DNA of 64,000 bases from Streptomyces sp. VRA16 Mangrove soil (GCF_017377775.1 NZ_JAFVLN010000010.1:124001-188000), one strand, 5' to 3'; shown: positions 44,074-52,669, counted from the first letter of the stretch. Program-made: numbers and translations. The notes: a model not told the origin generated them from the letters alone.

Positions 44074-45195
44074 TCAGGCGCGCCGGGTCAGCGTCCAGGG
44101 CTCCACGACACCGAGACCGCGGACCGGCCGCTGCCACATGGGCTGCAGCGCGAACCGGTACGAGGGCGGCTCGGCGCCGTCCGCCTCGGCCTTCTGCGCC
44201 TCGACGGCGGCCTCGGCCTCCGACGTCGGCGCGTCCCCGGTGCGCACCAGCTCCTCGGCGAAGGCGCCGTCGACCAGCACGTTGTCCCGGGGCGCTATCG
44301 ACGTGAGGCGGCTCGCGAGATTCACGGTGGTCCCGAAGACATCGCCCATGCGGGTCGTCACGGTCCCGAAGGCCATGCCGACGCGCAGCTCCGGCATGGT
44401 CTCGTCGTTGCTCATCGTCTCGATGAGCCGCAGCGCGATCTCACCGGCGATCCCGGCGTCGTCGGCGGCGAAGAGGACTTCGTCGCCGAGCGTCTTGATG
44501 AGCCGTCCGCCGTGCGCGGCGACCAGGTCGGCGGCCGTGGTCTCGAAGGCCTCGACGAGCTCGCCGAGTTCCTCCTCCTCCATGCGCCGGGTCAGCCGCG
44601 TGAACCCGACGAGGTCGGCGAAGCCGACGGCGAGCCGCCGGTCGACCATCTCCTCGTCGTCCCCGGCCTGGACGACCCGCCCGGTGGCCGCGGCCAGCTG
44701 CCGCCGCCACACGTAGACGAGGAACTCCTCCAGCTCGGGAAGGAGCAGCTCTATCAGCGGATACGTGACCTCGGTGCGGGTCATGCCCGGCTCCGGCGGC
44801 TCGGTGAGCCCCTCCAGGAACGAGTCGATCTGCCACTCGGCGAGCCGCGCGGTGGTCTGCCCGGTGGACCGGGCCACCTGCACGGCCATCGCCTCGCTGA
44901 GCAGCCCCGCCTCGACGAGACCGGCGAGCCGGCGCAGCGCCAGCACGTCCGCCTCGGTCAGCGCCTTGGCCTGCCCGATGTCGGCGAAGCCCATGGCCCG
45001 CCAGAACCGTGAGGCCAGCTCCATGGAGACGCCCGCGCTGCGGGCCGCCTGGAACGGGGTGTAGCGGCGCTCGGCGCCGAGGATCAGCCCTTCGAGCCGC
45101 AACGCCAGGGGGTCTTCTGTTTCTTCTTCGGCCCCCTCCGACTTCTCGGGGTCGCCTTGGCCACCCGTGCCGGAGCCCGAGTCGTCGACGGTCAC
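44074..45195 (-). CDS. cya: Class III adenylate cyclase
   Basis: 373 residues. The N-terminal helical region (about 30-180: LEGLILGAERRYTPFQAARS, EADVLALRRLAGLVEAGLLS) resembles the MerR-like/autoinhibitory domain of actinobacterial cyclases. The catalytic domain (about 190-330) shows metal-binding AVGFADLVGFTRLTRRM, LIKTLGDEVLFAADD and GTTVNLASRLTS with the transition-state Asn/Arg pair. No membrane spans. It makes cAMP, needed for spore germination in Streptomyces. GTG 45195 follows GGAAGG. Gene name by family and by synteny with birA. Confidence 0.93.
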   Translation of the reverse strand: MTVDDSGSGTGGQGDPEKSEGAEEETEDPLALRLEGLILGAERRYTPFQAARSAGVSMELASRFWRAMGFADIGQAKALTEADVLALRRLAGLVEAGLLSEAMAVQVARSTGQTTARLAEWQIDSFLEGLTEPPEPGMTRTEVTYPLIELLLPELEEFLVYVWRRQLAAATGRVVQAGDDEEMVDRRLAVGFADLVGFTRLTRRMEEEELGELVEAFETTAADLVAAHGGRLIKTLGDEVLFAADDAGIAGEIALRLIETMSNDETMPELRVGMAFGTVTTRMGDVFGTTVNLASRLTSIAPRDNVLVDGAFAEELVRTGDAPTSEAEAAVEAQKAEADGAEPPSYRFALQPMWQRPVRGLGVVEPWTLTRRA

Positions 45196-45383
45196 GCCTG
45201 CTGCCCTTCCGATCTGCCGCGGTCAGGTATCGACCGGGCTCAACTCTACGGCAGCCCCTGTGTGCCAGGTCACTCCGTTCGGGAGCGGGTTCCGCCTATT
45301 GGGGGTGCGTCCGTCTGCGGGTGGGCGGGTGCGGCTCGGTGGGGGCCGGTCGCGCCCCGCGGCGGAGCCGCTGATGGACACGG

Positions 45384-45435
45384 CCCCGCGCCCCTGAGAT
45401 GCCGCACCGCAGGTGCGCATCTCAGGGGCGCGGGG
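45384..45435. terminator. Long hairpin element after birA (Streptomyces interspersed type)
   Basis: CCCCGCGCCCCTGAGATG (45384-45401) pairs perfectly with 45418-45435; an inner stem GCACC / GGTGC continues it. It is followed by AACTGCGCGACCAGCC and preceded by CCGCGGCGGAGCCGC, a combination I recall recurring after many Streptomyces genes. It is a strong terminator for birA. The rest of the 45196-45481 gap shows only this element and the cya ribosome site. Confidence 0.85.
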
Positions 45436-45481
45436 AACTGCGCGACCAGCCACCGACCACCCGCACCCGAAGACGCTCCCC

Positions 45482-46354
45482 CTACGCGGGTCGCAAATGG
45501 ACGATGTCGCCCGCCCCGACCGCCTCACGCGCACCGTCGGCCCCGGCGATCACCAAGCGCCCGTCCCCGTCCACGGCAACGGCCTCGCCCACGAGATCCC
45601 GGTCCCCCGGCAACTGCGCCCGCACCTGGCGGCCCAGCGTGGCGCAGCCCGCCGCGTACGTCTCCTGGAGCCCGGAGAGCCCCGGGTCCCCCTGCGCCGC
45701 GCACCACTCCTGGTACCAGCGCTCGAAGGACCGCAGCACCCCGCGCAGCAACGGCTCCCGGTCCGTCACCTTGGCTCCGGCCAATGCCAGCGAGCCGGCC
45801 GTGGGCACCGGCAGCTCCGTCGCGCGCAGCGAGACATTGAGGCCGATACCGACCACGATCCCGTCCGCCCCGGCCCGCTCGGCGAGGATGCCCGCCGCCT
45901 TGCGCTCCTCGCCGTCCACGGTGACCAGCAGGTCGTTGGGCCACTTCAGCGCGGTGTCGACGCCGGCCGTCGCGGACAGGCCCGTGGCGAGCGCCACACC
46001 GGCCAGCAGCGGCAGCCAGCCCCAGCGCGCCACCGGCACCTCGTGCTCGCCGGGCTTGAGGAGGACGGAGAAGAAGAGGCCCGAGCGCGCGGGCGCGGAC
46101 CAGCGCCGGTCGAGGCGGCCGCGCGCCGCGCTCTGCTCCTCGGCGATCAGCACGGCACCCTCGGCCGCGCCCGCGGCGGCCCGCGCCACCAGGTCCGTGT
46201 TGGTGGAGCCGGTGCGGGGCACCACTTCCAGGGACGACCACAAACCGTCGCCGCGGAGCAGGGAGCGGCGCAGCCCCGTCTCGCCCAGCGGCGGCCGGTC
46301 CAAGTCCGACCAGCGGTTGTCGTCGTGCGCTTCTGAACCATCTCGCGGCGTCAT
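45482..46354 (-). CDS. birA: Biotin-[acetyl-CoA-carboxylase] ligase
   Basis: 290 residues, catalytic class without a DNA-binding domain. Key motifs: GSTNTDLVARAAAG, EEQSAARGRLDRRW (the GRGRxxR-like biotinyl-AMP loop), LKWPNDLLV, KAAGILAE and GIGLNVSL. It attaches biotin to the lysine in the EAMKMEQP motif of AccA2, encoded 3.6 kb away. ATG 46354 lacks a ribosome site; TACGCT is exactly 7 nt upstream, so the mRNA is probably leaderless. Divergent from pccB, matching its role in the carboxylase locus. Confidence 0.94.
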   Translation of the reverse strand: MTPRDGSEAHDDNRWSDLDRPPLGETGLRRSLLRGDGLWSSLEVVPRTGSTNTDLVARAAAGAAEGAVLIAEEQSAARGRLDRRWSAPARSGLFFSVLLKPGEHEVPVARWGWLPLLAGVALATGLSATAGVDTALKWPNDLLVTVDGEERKAAGILAERAGADGIVVGIGLNVSLRATELPVPTAGSLALAGAKVTDREPLLRGVLRSFERWYQEWCAAQGDPGLSGLQETYAAGCATLGRQVRAQLPGDRDLVGEAVAVDGDGRLVIAGADGAREAVGAGDIVHLRPA

Positions 46355-46476
46355 GCAACCCAGCGTAGGTGTGGCAAACGACGCAGTGCCGAGCCGTATA
46401 CGCGCCACTACGCTACGAGTCAGTAGCCCACCGCACCGTCCCCACCACGACTGTTCAGGCAGGGAGCCGCATCCCG

Positions 46477-48084
46477 ATGTCCGAGTTGGCACAGCAGCAG
46501 GCCGCAGGGCCCGACATCCACACCACCGCAGGCAAGATCGAGGATCTGCGGCGCCGGATCGACGAGGCGACCCACGCGGGTTCGGCCCGCGCGGTCGAGA
46601 AGCAGCACGCCAAGGGCAAGTTGACGGCCCGTGAGCGGATCGACCTGCTGCTCGACGAGGACTCGTTCGTGGAGCTGGACGAGTTCGCGCGGCACCGCTC
46701 GACCGACTTCGGCCTGGACGCCAACAAGCCGTACGGCGACGGCGTGGTGACCGGGTACGGGACCATCGACGGCCGCCCGGTCGCCGTGTTCTCGCAGGAC
46801 TTCACCGTCTTCGGCGGCGCCCTCGGCGAGGTCTTCGGCCAGAAGATCATGAAGGTGATGGACTTCGCGCTGAAGACCGGCTGCCCGGTGATCGGCATCA
46901 ACGACTCCGGCGGCGCCCGCATCCAGGAGGGCGTCATGGCCCTCGGTATGTACGGCGAGATCTTCCGCCGCAACACCCACGCGTCCGGCGTCATCCCGCA
47001 GATCAGCCTGGTCGTCGGGCCGTGCGCGGGCGGCGCGGTCTACTCCCCGGCGATCACCGACTTCACGGTGATGGTCGACCAGACCAGCCACATGTTCATC
47101 ACCGGACCCGACGTCATCAAGACGGTCACCGGTGAGGACGTCGGCTTCGAGGAGCTGGGCGGGGCGCGCACCCACAACTCGGCCTCCGGCGTGGCCCACC
47201 ACATGGCGGGCGACGAGAAGGACGCGATCGAGTACGTCAAGTCGCTGCTGTCCTACCTGCCGTCGAACAACCTGAGCGAGCCCCCGGCGTACCCGGAGGA
47301 GGCGGACCTCACCCTCACCGACGAGGACCGCGAGCTGGATGCGATCGTCCCGGACAGCGCGAACCAGCCGTACGACATGCACACGGTGATCGAACACGTC
47401 CTGGACGACGCCGAGTTCTTCGAGACGCAGTCGCTGTTCGCGCCGAACATCCTCACCGGCTTCGGCCGCGTCGAGGGCCGCCCGGTCGGCATCGTCGCCA
47501 ACCAGCCGATGCAGTTCGCGGGCTGCCTGGACATCGACGCGTCCGAGAAAGCCGCGCGTTTCGTGCGCACCTGCGACGCCTTCAACGTGCCCGTGCTGAC
47601 CTTCGTCGACGTGCCGGGCTTCCTGCCGGGCGTCGAGCAGGAGCACACCGGCATCATCCGCCGCGGCGCGAAGCTCATCTACGCGTACGCGGAGGCCACG
47701 GTCCCGCTGATCACGATCATCACGCGCAAGGCGTTCGGCGGCGCGTACGACGTGATGGGCTCCAAGCACCTGGGCGCCGACCTGAACCTGGCCTGGCCCA
47801 CCGCGCAGATCGCGGTCATGGGCGCGCAGGGCGCGGTCAACATCCTGCACCGCAAGACCCTGGCCGCCGCCGAGGACCCCCAAGAGCGCGAGGCCACGCG
47901 CGCGCAGCTGATCCAGCAGTACGAGGACACGCTCCTCAACCCGTACACGGCGGCCGAGCGCGGCTACGTCGACGCGGTGATCCTGCCGTCCGACACCCGC
48001 GCCCACGTCGTACGGGGCCTGCGTCAGCTGCGCACCAAGCGGGAATCACTGCCCCCGAAGAAGCACGGCAACATCCCCCTCTAG
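46477..48084 (+). CDS. pccB: Acyl-CoA carboxylase beta subunit (propionyl-CoA carboxyltransferase)
   Basis: 535 residues. Carboxyltransferase N and C halves: DFTVFGGALGEVFGQKIMKV, GINDSGGARIQEGV and VVGPCAGGAVYSPAITDF (acyl-CoA oxyanion hole), then FVDVPGFLPGVEQEHTGIIR and KAFGGAYDVMGSK (biotin side). A residue such as Asp near 422 (FGGAYDVMG) favours propionyl-CoA, as known for S. coelicolor PccB. It forms a complex with biotinylated AccA2 and PccE to make methylmalonyl-CoA, a polyketide extender. AGGGAG precedes ATG 46477. pccE follows 11 bp later. Confidence 0.95.
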   Translation: MSELAQQQAAGPDIHTTAGKIEDLRRRIDEATHAGSARAVEKQHAKGKLTARERIDLLLDEDSFVELDEFARHRSTDFGLDANKPYGDGVVTGYGTIDGRPVAVFSQDFTVFGGALGEVFGQKIMKVMDFALKTGCPVIGINDSGGARIQEGVMALGMYGEIFRRNTHASGVIPQISLVVGPCAGGAVYSPAITDFTVMVDQTSHMFITGPDVIKTVTGEDVGFEELGGARTHNSASGVAHHMAGDEKDAIEYVKSLLSYLPSNNLSEPPAYPEEADLTLTDEDRELDAIVPDSANQPYDMHTVIEHVLDDAEFFETQSLFAPNILTGFGRVEGRPVGIVANQPMQFAGCLDIDASEKAARFVRTCDAFNVPVLTFVDVPGFLPGVEQEHTGIIRRGAKLIYAYAEATVPLITIITRKAFGGAYDVMGSKHLGADLNLAWPTAQIAVMGAQGAVNILHRKTLAAAEDPQEREATRAQLIQQYEDTLLNPYTAAERGYVDAVILPSDTRAHVVRGLRQLRTKRESLPPKKHGNIPL

Positions 48085-48095
48085 GAGCCCCGGTC

Positions 48096-48299
48096 ATGAT
48101 GATCAAGGTCGTACGGGGAAACCCGACCCCCGAGGAGCTGGCCGCCGCACTGGCGGTGGTCAGGGCGCGGGCCGCGGCGGCCCCCGAGGCCCCCGCGGTC
48201 GCCGAGCGGGACGCGTGGGCCGACCCGTCGCGCGTCGCCCGCACCCGGCTGCCCGCCCCCGGCCCGACGAGTTGGACCCGCACCTACTGGCCCGCGTGA
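48096..48299 (+). CDS. pccE: Acyl-CoA carboxylase epsilon subunit
   Basis: 67 residues. The family pattern is clear: IKVVRGNPTPEELAAALAVV in the first third, a disordered Ala/Pro-rich middle, and C-terminal WADPSRVARTRLPAPGPTSW with RTYWPA. Epsilon subunits occur only in actinobacteria; they bind the beta subunit and raise carboxylase activity. GGAG lies upstream of two adjacent ATG codons; 48096 is the first. It follows pccB in the same operon. Confidence 0.92.
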   Translation: MMIKVVRGNPTPEELAAALAVVRARAAAAPEAPAVAERDAWADPSRVARTRLPAPGPTSWTRTYWPA

Positions 48300-48310
48300 G
48301 CCGATCCGTC

Positions 48311-48344
48311 CGGGGCGTTTGAGTACGCGTACTCAGGCGCCCCG
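48311..48344. promoter_or_regulatory. Near-perfect 34-bp palindrome after pccE
   Basis: The centre TGAGTACGCGTACTCA (48320-48335) is a perfect 16-bp palindrome. Flanks CGGGGCG and CGCCCCG extend it to 17-bp arms with two T/G positions that would still form G-U pairs in RNA. There is no T-tract. It could be the pccBE terminator or a dimer-binding site upstream of the small membrane-protein gene. Confidence 0.6.
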
Positions 48345-48370
48345 CGCGCGTGCGTCGCAGTATCGGTGTC

Positions 48371-48499
48371 GTGCTGTGGTCAGACCCCGAGGACGAGCCC
48401 CCCGAGGAGCTCCGCGAGACGCAGGCGATGCTGCGGCGTGCGAGCTTCGTGCTGGCTCTGGCGATGGTGATCGCGATGTTCGTGCTGGGCGTCCTGTAG
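48371..48499 (+). CDS. Small single-span membrane protein
   Basis: 42 codons, GTG to TAG, too short for usual gene calls. The protein has an acidic N-terminal half (WSDPEDEPPEELRETQAMLR) and one membrane helix (ASFVLALAMVIAMFVLGVL) ending at the C-terminus. An in-frame GTG at 48350 could add seven residues. Its place between pccE and maf, and the charge/hydrophobic layout, suggest a genuine small protein tied to this locus. Function unknown. Its stop lies two bases before the maf -10-like box. Confidence 0.65.
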   Translation: MLWSDPEDEPPEELRETQAMLRRASFVLALAMVIAMFVLGVL

Positions 48500-48500
48500 T

Positions 48501-48506
48501 TAATCT
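48501..48506 (+). promoter_or_regulatory. maf -10 box (leaderless type)
   Basis: TAATCT lies 6 nt before the maf ATG, which has no Shine-Dalgarno. A -35 near GTTCGT (48478) is weak. Confidence 0.45.
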
Positions 48507-48512
48507 GGCCGC

Positions 48513-49121
48513 ATGACAGCCCGCCGTCTGATCCTCGCCTCCCAGTCCCCCGCCCGCCTCGCCCTTCTGAAGCAAGCCGGTTTCGCGCCCGAGGTCATCG
48601 TGAGCGGCTTCGACGAGGACGCCGTCACCGCACCGACCCCCGCGGAGCTCGCCCTCGCCCTCGCCGAGGCCAAGGCCTCCGTCGTGGCGGCCCGCCCCGA
48701 CGCGCGGGACGCGATCGTCGTCGGCTGCGACTCCGTCCTGGACCTCGACGGGGAGGCGCTCGGCAAGCCCGCCGACGCCGAGGAGGCCACCGCCCGCTGG
48801 AAGGCGATGCGGGGCCGCGTGGGGACGCTCCAGACGGGCCACTGCGTGTACGACACGACGAGCGGCCGGTACACGTCCGGGACCGCCTCCACCGTGGTCC
48901 GCTTCGGCGAGCCGAGCGACGAGGAGATCGCCGCGTACGTGGCGACCGGCGAGCCGCTCCACGTGGCGGGCGCCTTCACGCTCGACGGCCGCTCGGCGCC
49001 CTTCATCGACGGCATCGACGGCGACCACGGCAACGTGATCGGCCTGTCGCTGCCGCTGCTGCGCCGCCTGCTGGCCCGACTGGGCGTCGGCGTCACGGAG
49101 TTGTGGGCTCCGGCGAGCTAG
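48513..49121 (+). CDS. maf: Maf-like nucleoside triphosphate pyrophosphatase
   Basis: 202 residues. Family motifs: RLILASQSPARLALLKQAGF at the N-terminus, VVGCDSVLDLDGEALGKPAD (metal-binding Asp) and VAGAFTLDGRSAPFIDGIDG. Maf proteins hydrolyse non-canonical or methylated (d)NTPs, cleaning the pool, and overproduction affects septum formation. Long neighbour of the acyl-CoA carboxylase genes in Streptomyces. The last 29 bp overlap the convergent membrane-protein gene. Confidence 0.94.
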   Translation: MTARRLILASQSPARLALLKQAGFAPEVIVSGFDEDAVTAPTPAELALALAEAKASVVAARPDARDAIVVGCDSVLDLDGEALGKPADAEEATARWKAMRGRVGTLQTGHCVYDTTSGRYTSGTASTVVRFGEPSDEEIAAYVATGEPLHVAGAFTLDGRSAPFIDGIDGDHGNVIGLSLPLLRRLLARLGVGVTELWAPAS

Positions 49122-49602
49122 CCGGCGCAGACGGCGGGGTGGCGGCGCCGCCGTTGCCCCCGCCGTCGGCCCCGTTCGCGTTCTCGTGCCGGTCGTAGGC
49201 GACCAGCGTCAGGACGACCAGCCCGAGCACCACCATCATGCCGACGAAGGCGAGCCAGCCCACCAGGCCGACGCAGAACGCGCCGAGCAGCCCGTGCACC
49301 ACGGCCACGCTGATCAGCAGGATCCGCCCGAAGCCGCCCGGCGCCCGGTCGGACACCGCCGTGCGCAGCAGCACCAGGCCGCACAGCGCGAGATAGAGCC
49401 CGAACAGACCGCCCGCCACCCAGGCGCCGATCGACATCGCGCGCGGGTCGAGTCCGGCGAGGGACATCTCCTGGTGGTCGACGACCAGACCGAGGAACCA
49501 GTTCAGGAAGACGATCCCGAGCGCCTCCGCGAAGAGCACGATCGCCGCCACCCACGCCACCGGCCTGCGTGCCACCGGTCCCACCCACTTCCCTTGAGCC
49601 AT
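49093..49602 (-). CDS. Four-span membrane protein of unknown function
   Basis: 169 residues. Four membrane segments: VAWVAAIVLFAEALGIVFLN, IGAWVAGGLFGLYLALCGLV, ILLISVAVVHGLLGAFCVGL and LAFVGMMVVLGLVVLTLVAY. A disordered, hydrophilic C-terminal tail follows (ENANGADGGGNGGAATPPSA). No functional motif. It starts opposite accA2 and overlaps maf at its 3' end; the tail residues overlap the maf C-terminal codons. Confidence 0.85.
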   Translation of the reverse strand: MAQGKWVGPVARRPVAWVAAIVLFAEALGIVFLNWFLGLVVDHQEMSLAGLDPRAMSIGAWVAGGLFGLYLALCGLVLLRTAVSDRAPGGFGRILLISVAVVHGLLGAFCVGLVGWLAFVGMMVVLGLVVLTLVAYDRHENANGADGGGNGGAATPPSAPASSPEPTTP

Positions 49603-49937
49603 CGCCTGTTACTGCGAGTACGGTCGAGACATCGCGAACGCTACTAACGGGTAAACCTCCGGACAAGGGTTCTGCCGAAGGCAAAGAATCGTTGGGCCAT
49701 TCGTAGGGACTCCACAAAGAAAGGCGACCGGCCGCAGCGCGGTCTCACAGAGACCTTGACCACATGACGGGGTTAGGGTTCCACCGAGGGATCCCGCGCG
49801 GCCAGGCGCGACAAGGGATTTCAGGGACCGAGCAGCCCTCGAGTCACACTCCGTGTGGGCAAGCTCACCATTGGGGACGGGTCGTAAGCCCGTGTCGGCT
49901 GTCCCTAAACTCGGCTTGTTTCAAGGAGGGAGCCATC
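49603..49937 (+). promoter_or_regulatory. Long intergenic leader of accA2 with GGTCTC palindrome
   Basis: 335 bp between divergent genes without a convincing ORF. It holds GGTCTCACAGAGACC (49741-49755), a palindrome with 6-bp arms and a 3-bp centre, followed directly by TTGACC. Further on, TAAACT sits about 25 nt before the accA2 start. An AT-richer stretch (49680-49730) differs from the surroundings. It probably contains the accA2 promoter and an operator; the transcription start is not certain. Confidence 0.45.
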
Positions 49938-51710
49938 GTGCGCAAGGTGCTCATCGCCAACCGTGGCGAAATCGCTGTCCGCGTGGCCCGGGCGTGTCGG
50001 GACGCCGGGATCGCGAGCGTTGCCGTTTACGCAGATCCGGACCGGGACGCTCTGCATGTCCGCGCGGCCGACGAGGCCTTCGCGTTGGGTGGTGACACCC
50101 CCGCCACCAGCTACCTGGACATCGCCAAGGTGCTGCAGGCCGCCGCGGACTCGGGTGCGGACGCCGTCCACCCGGGCTACGGATTCCTGTCGGAGAACGC
50201 GGAGTTCGCGCAGGCCGTGCTGGACGCGGGCCTGATCTGGATCGGCCCGCCGCCGTCCGCGATCCGTGACCTGGGCGACAAGGTGGCGGCCCGTCACATC
50301 GCGCAGCGCGCCGGGGCCCCGCTGGTCGCCGGCACCCCGGACCCGGTCTCGGGTGCGGACGAGGTCGTCGCGTTCGCCGAGGAACACGGCCTGCCCATCG
50401 CGATCAAGGCCGCCTTCGGTGGCGGTGGCCGTGGTCTGAAGGTCGCCCGGACCCTCGAAGAGGTGCCGGAGCTGTACGACTCCGCGGTGCGCGAGGCCGT
50501 CGCCGCGTTCGGCCGCGGCGAGTGCTTCGTGGAGCGCTACCTCGACAAGCCCCGCCACGTCGAGACCCAGTGCCTGGCCGACACCCACGGCAACGTGGTC
50601 GTGGTCTCGACCCGTGACTGCTCGCTGCAGCGCCGCCACCAGAAGCTGGTGGAGGAGGCCCCGGCCCCGTTCCTGAGCCAGGCCCAGCTCGACGAGCTGT
50701 ACGCCTCCTCGAAGGCGATCCTGAAGGAGGCCGGCTACGTCGGCGCCGGCACCGTGGAGTTCCTCGTCGGTGCGGACGGCACGATCTCCTTCCTGGAGGT
50801 CAACACCCGCCTCCAGGTCGAGCACCCGGTCACCGAAGAGGTCGCCGGCATCGACCTGGTCCGCGAGATGTTCCGTATCGCCGACGGCGAGGAGCTCGGC
50901 TACGGCGACCCGGAACTGCGCGGTCACTCCTTCGAGTTCCGGATCAACGGCGAGGACCCGGGGCGGGGCTTCCTGCCGGCGCCCGGCACCGTCACCCGGT
51001 TCGACGCGCCCACCGGTCCCGGTGTCCGTCTGGACGCGGGCGTGGAGTCCGGCAGCGTGATCGGCCCGGCCTGGGACTCGCTGCTCGCCAAGCTGATCGT
51101 CACCGGCCGCACCCGCAAGGAGGCCCTGGAGCGGGCCTCGCGCGCGCTGGCCGAGTTCCACGTGGAGGGTATGGCCACCGCCATCCCGTTCCACCGCAAG
51201 GTCGTCACCGACCCGGCGTTCGCGCCCGAACTGACCGGCTCCACCGAGCCGTTCACCGTCTTCACCCGGTGGATCGAGACCGAGTTCGCCAACGACATCC
51301 CGCCGTTCGCCGCGCCCGCGGCCGACGGTGAGGAGGACGAGGCCGGCCGCGAGACCGTCGTCGTCGAGGTCGGCGGCAAGCGCCTTGAGGTCTCCCTGCC
51401 CGCCGGGATGGGCATGTCGCTGGCGCGCACCGGGCTGAACGCCGGTGCCAAGCCCAAGCGCCGCGCCGCCAAGAAGTCGGGTCCGGCCGCCTCCGGCGAC
51501 ACCCTCGCCTCTCCGATGCAGGGCACCATCGTCAAGGTCGCCGTCGAGGAGGGCCAGGAGGTCAAGGAGGGCGACCTGATCGTCGTCCTGGAGGCCATGA
51601 AGATGGAGCAGCCGCTGAACGCGCACAAGGCCGGCACCATCAAGGGCCTGTCCGCCGAGGTCGGCGCGTCCCTCACCTCCGGCGCCGCGATCTGCGAGAT
51701 CAAGGACTGA
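49938..51710 (+). CDS. accA2: Biotinylated acyl-CoA carboxylase alpha subunit
   Basis: 590 residues: biotin carboxylase (about 1-450) with VRKVLIANRGEIAVRVARAC, the ATP-grasp loop AAFGGGGRGLKVA, SLQRRHQKLVEEAPAP and EVNTRLQVEHPVTEE. An Ala/Lys-rich linker leads to a C-terminal biotinyl domain (about 515-590) with SPMQGTIVKV and the biotin-accepting lysine in VLEAMKMEQPLN. It carboxylates its biotin with ATP and bicarbonate and serves several beta subunits, here presumably PccB. GTG 49938 has AAGGAGGG 7 nt upstream. A strong terminator follows. Confidence 0.96.
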   Translation: MRKVLIANRGEIAVRVARACRDAGIASVAVYADPDRDALHVRAADEAFALGGDTPATSYLDIAKVLQAAADSGADAVHPGYGFLSENAEFAQAVLDAGLIWIGPPPSAIRDLGDKVAARHIAQRAGAPLVAGTPDPVSGADEVVAFAEEHGLPIAIKAAFGGGGRGLKVARTLEEVPELYDSAVREAVAAFGRGECFVERYLDKPRHVETQCLADTHGNVVVVSTRDCSLQRRHQKLVEEAPAPFLSQAQLDELYASSKAILKEAGYVGAGTVEFLVGADGTISFLEVNTRLQVEHPVTEEVAGIDLVREMFRIADGEELGYGDPELRGHSFEFRINGEDPGRGFLPAPGTVTRFDAPTGPGVRLDAGVESGSVIGPAWDSLLAKLIVTGRTRKEALERASRALAEFHVEGMATAIPFHRKVVTDPAFAPELTGSTEPFTVFTRWIETEFANDIPPFAAPAADGEEDEAGRETVVVEVGGKRLEVSLPAGMGMSLARTGLNAGAKPKRRAAKKSGPAASGDTLASPMQGTIVKVAVEEGQEVKEGDLIVVLEAMKMEQPLNAHKAGTIKGLSAEVGASLTSGAAICEIKD

Positions 51711-51727
51711 CGTTCACGTCGGTTGTC

Positions 51728-51773
51728 CGAAGCGCCCGCCACCCCGCCGTTCGACGGGGTGGCGGGCGCTTCG
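51728..51773. terminator. Bidirectional terminator after accA2
   Basis: CGAAGCGCCCGCCACCCCG pairs perfectly over 19 bp with 51755-51773 around the 8-nt loop CCGTTCGA. It serves accA2 and the convergent membrane-protein gene. Confidence 0.9.
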
Positions 51774-51820
51774 TCCTTGCCGGGGCCGGGGACGGATCGC
51801 CCCTCCTACGGATCGCCCCC

Positions 51821-52540
51821 CTACGGGGCGCTCGTCCCCCTCACCCAGCCGGTTCCGTTCCTCGCGATGCTCAGGCCCACCATCGTGAAGCCCACCGTCA
51901 GAAGGGCGAAGCCGACCACGGCCAGGGCCTCCACGCCCGTCATCCAGCCGGCCACGTTCGCCGGCATCGCGAGGATCGTCGCCCACGCCGCCCAGGCCGG
52001 GACCGCGCCGCTGCGCAGCAGGACGACACCGAGCAGGATCGAACCGAGGACGTGGCCCACGATGAACAGGGCGACCGCGGTGTTCACCTGGGGCAGCGAC
52101 TCGATGCCCTTCTGGAGGGTGACCAGGGTCGGCTGCCGCAGCCCCTTCTCCAGGCCGCTCAGCGTGACGACGTCGGTGGACGGGGTGCCGTTGATCAGGA
52201 TGACCCCGCCGCCGAACAACAGCGTTCCGGCCAGGCCCAGTTTGGGCGAGCGGGCCATCGCGTAGACGCCGACGATCAGGACGGCGGCGGTGAGCACCAA
52301 CGACGCCACCAGCCAGATCCACAGGTCGCCCTTCATCTGGCCCGGGTGCTGGGCGATGCCGCGCACCATGCCCTTGTCGTCGGCGTCGAGCGCGTACGGT
52401 TCGAAGACGAACGCCAGGATGAAGAGCAGCGGTCCGAGCGCCGTCACCAGGCCCATCACGGCCCGGGCCGGGCGTACGCGGTCGACGGCGGCCCCTGAGG
52501 AGGCTGCGGGCACGTGCGCGGACGACGGTGTCGCGGTCAT
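51821..52540 (-). CDS. Six-span membrane protein (DUF4386-like)
   Basis: 239 residues. About six membrane segments (VMGLVTALGPLLFILAFVFE, LWIWLVASLVLTAAVLIVGV, LGLAGTLLFGGGVILIN, ALFIVGHVLGSILLGVVLL, AAWATILAMPANVAG, LAVVGFALLTVGFTMVGLSI). It resembles uncharacterised DUF4386-like proteins; no enzymatic motif. ATG 52540 has GGGGGA 7 nt upstream; an ATG at 52576 lacks one. It probably stands under the control of the LuxR-type gene encoded just upstream in the same direction, by proximity only. Confidence 0.82.
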   Translation of the reverse strand: MTATPSSAHVPAASSGAAVDRVRPARAVMGLVTALGPLLFILAFVFEPYALDADDKGMVRGIAQHPGQMKGDLWIWLVASLVLTAAVLIVGVYAMARSPKLGLAGTLLFGGGVILINGTPSTDVVTLSGLEKGLRQPTLVTLQKGIESLPQVNTAVALFIVGHVLGSILLGVVLLRSGAVPAWAAWATILAMPANVAGWMTGVEALAVVGFALLTVGFTMVGLSIARNGTGWVRGTSAP

Positions 52541-52669
52541 GGCGTTTCCCCCTGATGCCGTGGACGGCCGGGCCATGGATGCATGGCCGACTTGACCTGT
52601 TCACAGTGAAGCCGGGGTGTCCGGCGCGGGCCATCCGTCAATTCTGAGGAGCGTGCGCACCCTCTGCTC

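Noticed and set aside
49756..49779. TTGACC...TAGGGT as the accA2 promoter
   Set aside because: Spacing is only 12 bp, too short for a sigma-70-type promoter, so I do not call it a promoter pair.
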